A stretch of 64,000 nucleotides of DNA from Gillisella vitis. Its GTDB lineage: Bacteria; Pseudomonadota; Alphaproteobacteria; Rhizobiales; Rhizobiaceae. The position numbers and the translations under genes are program-made. Of the stretch, positions 60,675-64,000 are shown piece after piece. Every line of letters starts with the position of its first letter. Position 1 is the first letter of the stretch. The DNA lies in contig WPHV01000010.1 of the NCBI GenBank assembly GCA_009744235.1, positions 124,001-188,000 on the forward strand, given 5' to 3'. Under the pieces are notes generated by a model. The model was given only the letters and a program-made list of their open reading frames with translations. It was not told the DNA's origin and did no database searches.

Positions 60675-61544
60675 TTACGGAACGGGATAGGAGGTGAGAA
60701 TATAATGGGTCATGCCATTATAAGTCTCTTTCTTTAAAATAATCCGGAGCCTCGTCATTTGTTGAACCTGCCCTGATGCTCGGACCACACCTTGTCCGAT
60801 CACCCGTCCTGCATCGAACACAATGGGTGGTTCCAGCTTGGAGCCAATGGCGGCATTCTGTGACCATTGCATGATCCGTGCTTGGTTCAACCTCAATGCT
60901 CTGGAAATTTGATCTTCAGCGATGCGCAGACTGCTGAAGGACGAGATAACGGGAGGGGGCGCGCGATTGGGTGCTGTTTGTGCGATCCGTTGGCGTAGGA
61001 ATGCTTCATCCTTGGCAATATGCCTCTCTATCGTATGGCCGCCAAGGCGGCTTCCCGCCTGCGCTTCGTGCTGCATCAAAGAGATACGGCCGGATCTGAT
61101 GGCGGCTGCGCGAACTGCGCCAGCCATTGCAGCCCCACCGATTGGCACCACAAAGTCCATCGCCATGCCGATGTTGTCTGCTGCGTGGGGCGATGCACCA
61201 AGAGATTTCGCGAGGGACGACGTGCCTCTCTCCGTCCAGGAGCGTTCGTTTTGCCCCGTCCATAATTGTCGTCCGCCTGTGGTGCATTGATCTGCGGCAT
61301 GAAGCGCCAAAGCTCCTCCACCGACCTTGGTCAACATTGTCGGTTCTGGTGTGGCAAGAAGTGCTCCGGCCGTCAGGCCTTCCGCAGCGCAGCCGAGCAA
61401 GCGTAATCCGCCTATGACCCTGTTGCCCAGTGTTCCGCTTTGTTCGACCGTTTCCCCTTCAAGGACCGCCGCCAACTGAACGGCAGATACAGCGATAACC
61501 AATCCCCCCTCTATCGGAGCATTGCTTTCATTTTCTGTTGGCAT
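60675..61544 (-). CDS. Polymorphic toxin with RNase A-like C-terminal domain
   Basis: A 289-residue protein. The C-terminus (about 160-289) matches the bacterial RNase A-like toxin fold (CdiA-CT type): HEAQAGSRLGGHTIERHIAKDEAFLRQRI with candidate catalytic His 170 and His 175, then SSFSSLRIAEDQISRALRLNQARI and a final strand pair THYILTSYPVP. The N-terminal half is Ala/Gly-rich with hydrophobic helices (about 15-30, 45-65, 128-148), as in pre-toxin regions of secreted effectors. There is no signal peptide, RHS, VgrG, PAAR or filamentous domain. GGGAGG lies 6 bases before the ATG at 61544. The immunity gene follows directly. Confidence 0.8.
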   Translation of the reverse strand: MPTENESNAPIEGGLVIAVSAVQLAAVLEGETVEQSGTLGNRVIGGLRLLGCAAEGLTAGALLATPEPTMLTKVGGGALALHAADQCTTGGRQLWTGQNERSWTERGTSSLAKSLGASPHAADNIGMAMDFVVPIGGAAMAGAVRAAAIRSGRISLMQHEAQAGSRLGGHTIERHIAKDEAFLRQRIAQTAPNRAPPPVISSFSSLRIAEDQISRALRLNQARIMQWSQNAAIGSKLEPPIVFDAGRVIGQGVVRASGQVQQMTRLRIILKKETYNGMTHYILTSYPVP

Positions 61545-61699
61545 GGATAACCTCCCAAACATTCCAGAATTGGGAAGGTTTCATTTTTCGCGGAATTTTA
61601 CAACCCCGGCAAGGGATAAACCTGAAGGTTGCCGAAGACCCAATGCTGACACATGGAACTCATGGTCCATTCAATAGCAACAGAGCCATGTCGACCATA

Positions 61700-61824
61700 A
61701 TACCAAAGCTCGAAGATGCTACCGCATCCTCGCTTTGAAGAGATTTCGAATATCTCAAATGCATGACGGGCTTGAGATATTCGAAAACGGAATACAAAGA
61801 GTCATTGAAAATGACTCTTTGTAT
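61700..61824. repeat. Three-hairpin intergenic repeat, copy C
   Basis: A 125-bp copy, the same length as copy A. Hairpin 1: CAAAGC...GATGC-TACC-GCATC...GCTTTG. Hairpin 2: perfect 15-base arms TTTCGAATATCTCAA (61744-61758) and TTGAGATATTCGAAA (61772-61786). Hairpin 3: perfect 14-base arms ATACAAAGAGTCAT (61792-61805) and ATGACTCTTTGTAT (61811-61824). The arms differ in sequence from copies A and B yet remain paired. It lies in the 338-base spacer (61545-61882) between the toxin gene and mgtE; nothing else was seen there. Confidence 0.88.
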
Positions 61825-61882
61825 AAGACATAGCGGTGTAAGCGAGTGCGTCATTCAAACGGCTACTCACGCGATCCCAAGC

Positions 61883-63259
61883 TTACAGCAGCGTCCCGCT
61901 CAAAATCACCAGCGCGACGGTGAAATAAATCACCAGCCCACTGACATCCACCAGCGTCGCCACAGCCGGGGCTGACGCGCTGGCGGGGTCGAGCCGTAGG
62001 CGTTGCAGCAGGAAGGGCAACATCGAGCCCGCCATCGAGCCGAACGTGACGATGCCGATCAGGGCGGCAAACACGGTGAAGCCGACCAGCAGCCAGTGAT
62101 CGCCGTAATTATAGAGACCCATATGCTGCCACAGCGCAATGCGCACGAAACCGACCAGGCCGAGAATGGTCCCCAGTGTCATGCCCGTGGGCAATTCACG
62201 GATGGCAACCCGCCACCAGTCGGACAGTTTCAATTCGCCGACAGCCAGCGCACGAATGATCAGCGACGTTGCTTGTGAACCGGAATTGCCGCCCGAGCTC
62301 ATGATCAGCGGGATGAACAGGGTCAGCACCACCGCCTTTTCCAGCTCGCCTTCAAAATATTGCATGGCGCTGGCCGTCAGCATCTCCCCGAGGAACAGGG
62401 CAGCCAGCCAGCCGGCCCGCTTCTTGATCATGCCGGCAAAGCCGATCTGCATATAGGGCTTGCCCAATGCTTCCATGCCGCCGAATTTCTGGGCGTCTTC
62501 GGTCGTATCGGCAATCATCGTGTCGATCACGTCATCGACGGTGACAATGCCCAGCATCTGGCCTGTGTCGTTAGTGACGGGCAGGGCCAGCAGGTTGTTG
62601 CGACGGATCAGGCGAGCCACTTCCTCCTGTGTCATCAACGGGCTTGCATGCACGACACCATGACATTGGGCGACCGACAGGATGGACGCCTCGGGCTCTA
62701 CGGTGATCAGCCGCCGCAGCGTGACCACGGCAATGAGCGTCCGGGTGATACGGTCCAGCACATAGATCGCATAGACGGTCTCGCTGGCGTTTTCCACCAT
62801 CCGCACATGGGCCAGCGTTTCGGCAACGGTGAAATCATCGGGAACGCTGACGAATTCCGTCGTCATGATCGAGCCGGCGGTGCGCTGCGGATAGGCCATC
62901 AGATGTTCGACAGCATGGGCCGTGGCCGCATCGAGCCGCGAGAAGATCACCATGCGGCAGCGGTCGTCCATCGCCTGGAAGATGTCGGCGACCCGGTCGT
63001 GGGCGGTGGCTTTCAGCAGGCGCACGGCTGTATCGACCGGCAGGGCCGCGATGATGTCGGCCGCATGCACCAGTTCGGGGCGGGCAATGACGCGCAGCGC
63101 CTTTGGCTGCGGCAGGCTAGCCAGCATGGCGGCGGCCTCGGAAACGTCCAGCGCATTCAGCTGTTCGATCCGGTCCGTAACGGTGACGACATTGAGGCTG
63201 TCGTTGAGAAGGTGGCGGGCAGCATGACTGGCCCGCAGAGGAAGGCGTTGGATGTTCAT
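61883..63259 (-). CDS. mgtE: Magnesium transporter MgtE
   Basis: A 458-residue Mg2+ channel/transporter. The N-domain (about 25-135) has the superhelical LPQPKALRVIARPELVHAADIIAALPVDTAVRLLKA repeats. A CBS pair follows (about 140-265), with MTTEFVSVPDDFTVAETLAHVR and GIVTVDDVIDTMIADTTEDAQKFGGM. Five membrane helices make up the rest, with LIMSSGGNSGSQATSLIIRALAVGEL as the pore motif. Cytoplasmic Mg2+ gates it. The upstream region has two perfect palindromes (63307-63322, 63403-63417) that may form a leader structure. Confidence 0.95.
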   Translation of the reverse strand: MNIQRLPLRASHAARHLLNDSLNVVTVTDRIEQLNALDVSEAAAMLASLPQPKALRVIARPELVHAADIIAALPVDTAVRLLKATAHDRVADIFQAMDDRCRMVIFSRLDAATAHAVEHLMAYPQRTAGSIMTTEFVSVPDDFTVAETLAHVRMVENASETVYAIYVLDRITRTLIAVVTLRRLITVEPEASILSVAQCHGVVHASPLMTQEEVARLIRRNNLLALPVTNDTGQMLGIVTVDDVIDTMIADTTEDAQKFGGMEALGKPYMQIGFAGMIKKRAGWLAALFLGEMLTASAMQYFEGELEKAVVLTLFIPLIMSSGGNSGSQATSLIIRALAVGELKLSDWWRVAIRELPTGMTLGTILGLVGFVRIALWQHMGLYNYGDHWLLVGFTVFAALIGIVTFGSMAGSMLPFLLQRLRLDPASASAPAVATLVDVSGLVIYFTVALVILSGTLL

Positions 63260-63758
63260 TGTGCTTGCCTTTCCGTCGATCCGCCGTAGCGCAACCGACC
63301 GGCAAGCTGACGGAACCGTCAGAGCAGGGCGACCGCGTACGGCATGGACAATCGACTGCTACTGTCGCTTGGCATCTTATCGATGACTCCGTTGATATCC
63401 GTGCGGGAAGTTCCCGCTCGTTCATATTAGCTGCGCCTCTGCCTGCGCAAAGTCAAGAGGGGGATAGCGGTTGGAATCGGAGTCAAAGCGTCGGGCGCAT
63501 TACACAATTCGGTGAGTGTCGGCTCTGTCTTGATATAAGAGCCATTTCACCGCGTATTCCGCGGCCCTGTTGGCCCACGCGCACGCGAATTTCCGAGGTT
63601 ATGCAAGGACTTGCTCAATAAATTCCGCCGTGACTTTCTCGGTCGGAAAGGCTGCAAAACGGTGGGCGCAGCACTCACGGTCGGTTAACCACGCACACAG
63701 AACACATTCAATACCTACTGTTGGTGCGGGTCGGTAGCGCGCTTGCGCAAGGGACCGG
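63260..63758. promoter_or_regulatory. mgtE leader and spacer
   Basis: About 500 bases with no supported gene. Two perfect palindromes lie within 160 bases of the mgtE start: CTGACGGAACCGTCAG (63307-63322) and GCGGGAAGTTCCCGC (63403-63417). Either could be a stem in the mgtE leader or a regulator site. I do not recognise the core of a known magnesium riboswitch. Confidence 0.45.
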
Positions 63759-64000
63759 TCAGGACGCTGATTGGCGCTGTAGCGCAACCGAGATCAGGAA
63801 GACCACGAGGCCTAGAAGCGACAGAACCGCACCGACATAGCCGGTTGCGCCATAGCCGTAACCCGCGGAAATCACCATGCCGCCCAGCCAGGCGCCGAGG
63901 GCATTGGCGATATTGAAGGCTGAGTGGTTCGATGCTGCCGCGAGCGTCTGGGCGTCGGCGGCAACATCCATCAGTCTCGTCTGCACGGCGGGACAGGCGG
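63759..64000 (-). CDS. MFS transporter, C-terminal part (cut by window edge)
   Basis: The frame is open to the right-hand end of the window, so only the last 79 or so residues are seen. The text QTRLMDVAADAQTLAAASNHSAFNIANALGAWLGGMVISAGYGYGATGYVGAVLSLLGLVVFLISVALQR is the last two to three helices of an AraJ/YdhP-type MFS exporter (motif NIANALGAWLGG). The substrate is not predictable. It ends 499 bases upstream of mgtE, in the same direction. Confidence 0.85.
   Translation of the reverse strand, partial: ACPAVQTRLMDVAADAQTLAAASNHSAFNIANALGAWLGGMVISAGYGYGATGYVGAVLSLLGLVVFLISVALQRQSAS

Noticed and set aside
63259..63621. 120-residue plus-strand frame upstream of mgtE
   Set aside because: No domain or ribosome site; the region carries palindromes of the divergent leader.

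Overview
The window reads as chromosomal backbone DNA of an alphaproteobacterium of the order Rhizobiales, most likely family Rhizobiaceae (Agrobacterium/Allorhizobium/Rhizobium group). This rests on gene content and order: a complete GTA-type cluster, feuP-feuQ, the cytochrome c maturation operon ccmI-ccmE-ccmF-ccmH (rhizobial cycHJKL), degP, an OmpR-type two-component pair, glnE, a PleC-like kinase and pepN. From memory, this order matches Agrobacterium and Sinorhizobium; it was not searched. Coding density is high, most starts carry a good Shine-Dalgarno sequence, and no tRNA, rRNA, insertion sequence, integrase or CRISPR array was seen.

Layout. 1-1342: the 3' part of a sulfotransferase-like gene and a CueR/HmrR copper regulator. 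1343-2137: a long spacer with a three-hairpin repeat and a candidate promoter. 2138-20312: a gene transfer agent (GTA) cluster of the Rhodobacter capsulatus type: TerS-like protein, terminase, portal, membrane protein, protease, capsid, connectors, tail proteins, tape measure, distal tail, hub, NlpC/P60 peptidase, host-contact megatron and a small holin-like protein. It has no integrase, replication or lysogeny genes, so it is a GTA and not a prophage. It is interrupted by a GH19 endolysin gene, an antisense 47-codon gene, an antisense MFS transporter gene and several hairpin-rich spacers. 20492-23085: a small exported protein and feuPQ (envelope/osmotic sensing). 23271-28553: a lipoprotein, ccmIEFH and a higBA toxin-antitoxin pair. 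28833-41019: degP, a two-component system, glnE, a pleC-like gene and pepN. 41340-49946: a soluble MCP-like protein with a C-terminal sensor, a DMT and an MFS exporter, an unrecognised tandem winged-helix protein, a divergent uracil-DNA glycosylase, an Hsp70 homologue and a small membrane protein. 49961-54387: an RND efflux pump with its adaptor. 54578-60317: an atypical SDR, ETF-ubiquinone oxidoreductase, branched-chain aminotransferase and a cyclopropane fatty acid synthase. 60330-61544: a polymorphic-toxin/immunity pair (RNase A-like toxin domain plus CdiI-like immunity protein). 61883-64000: MgtE and the 3' end of an MFS gene.

The observations I rate highest are: (1) three dispersed copies of a roughly 125-bp element folding into three consecutive hairpins, with compensatory changes between copies; (2) the compact toxin/immunity pair at 60330-61544, without a CdiA-sized delivery protein; (3) the GTA cluster with antisense cargo (a transporter and a micro-gene) and an internal terminator just after the capsid gene; (4) tandem duplication of the 3' gene end of etf-QO (74-bp unit) and, on a smaller scale, of the hsp70-like gene; (5) an inverted-order, membrane-free chemoreceptor-like protein; (6) enzymes that have lost canonical catalytic or cluster residues (an SDR without YxxxK, and a UDG with two of four expected cysteines).
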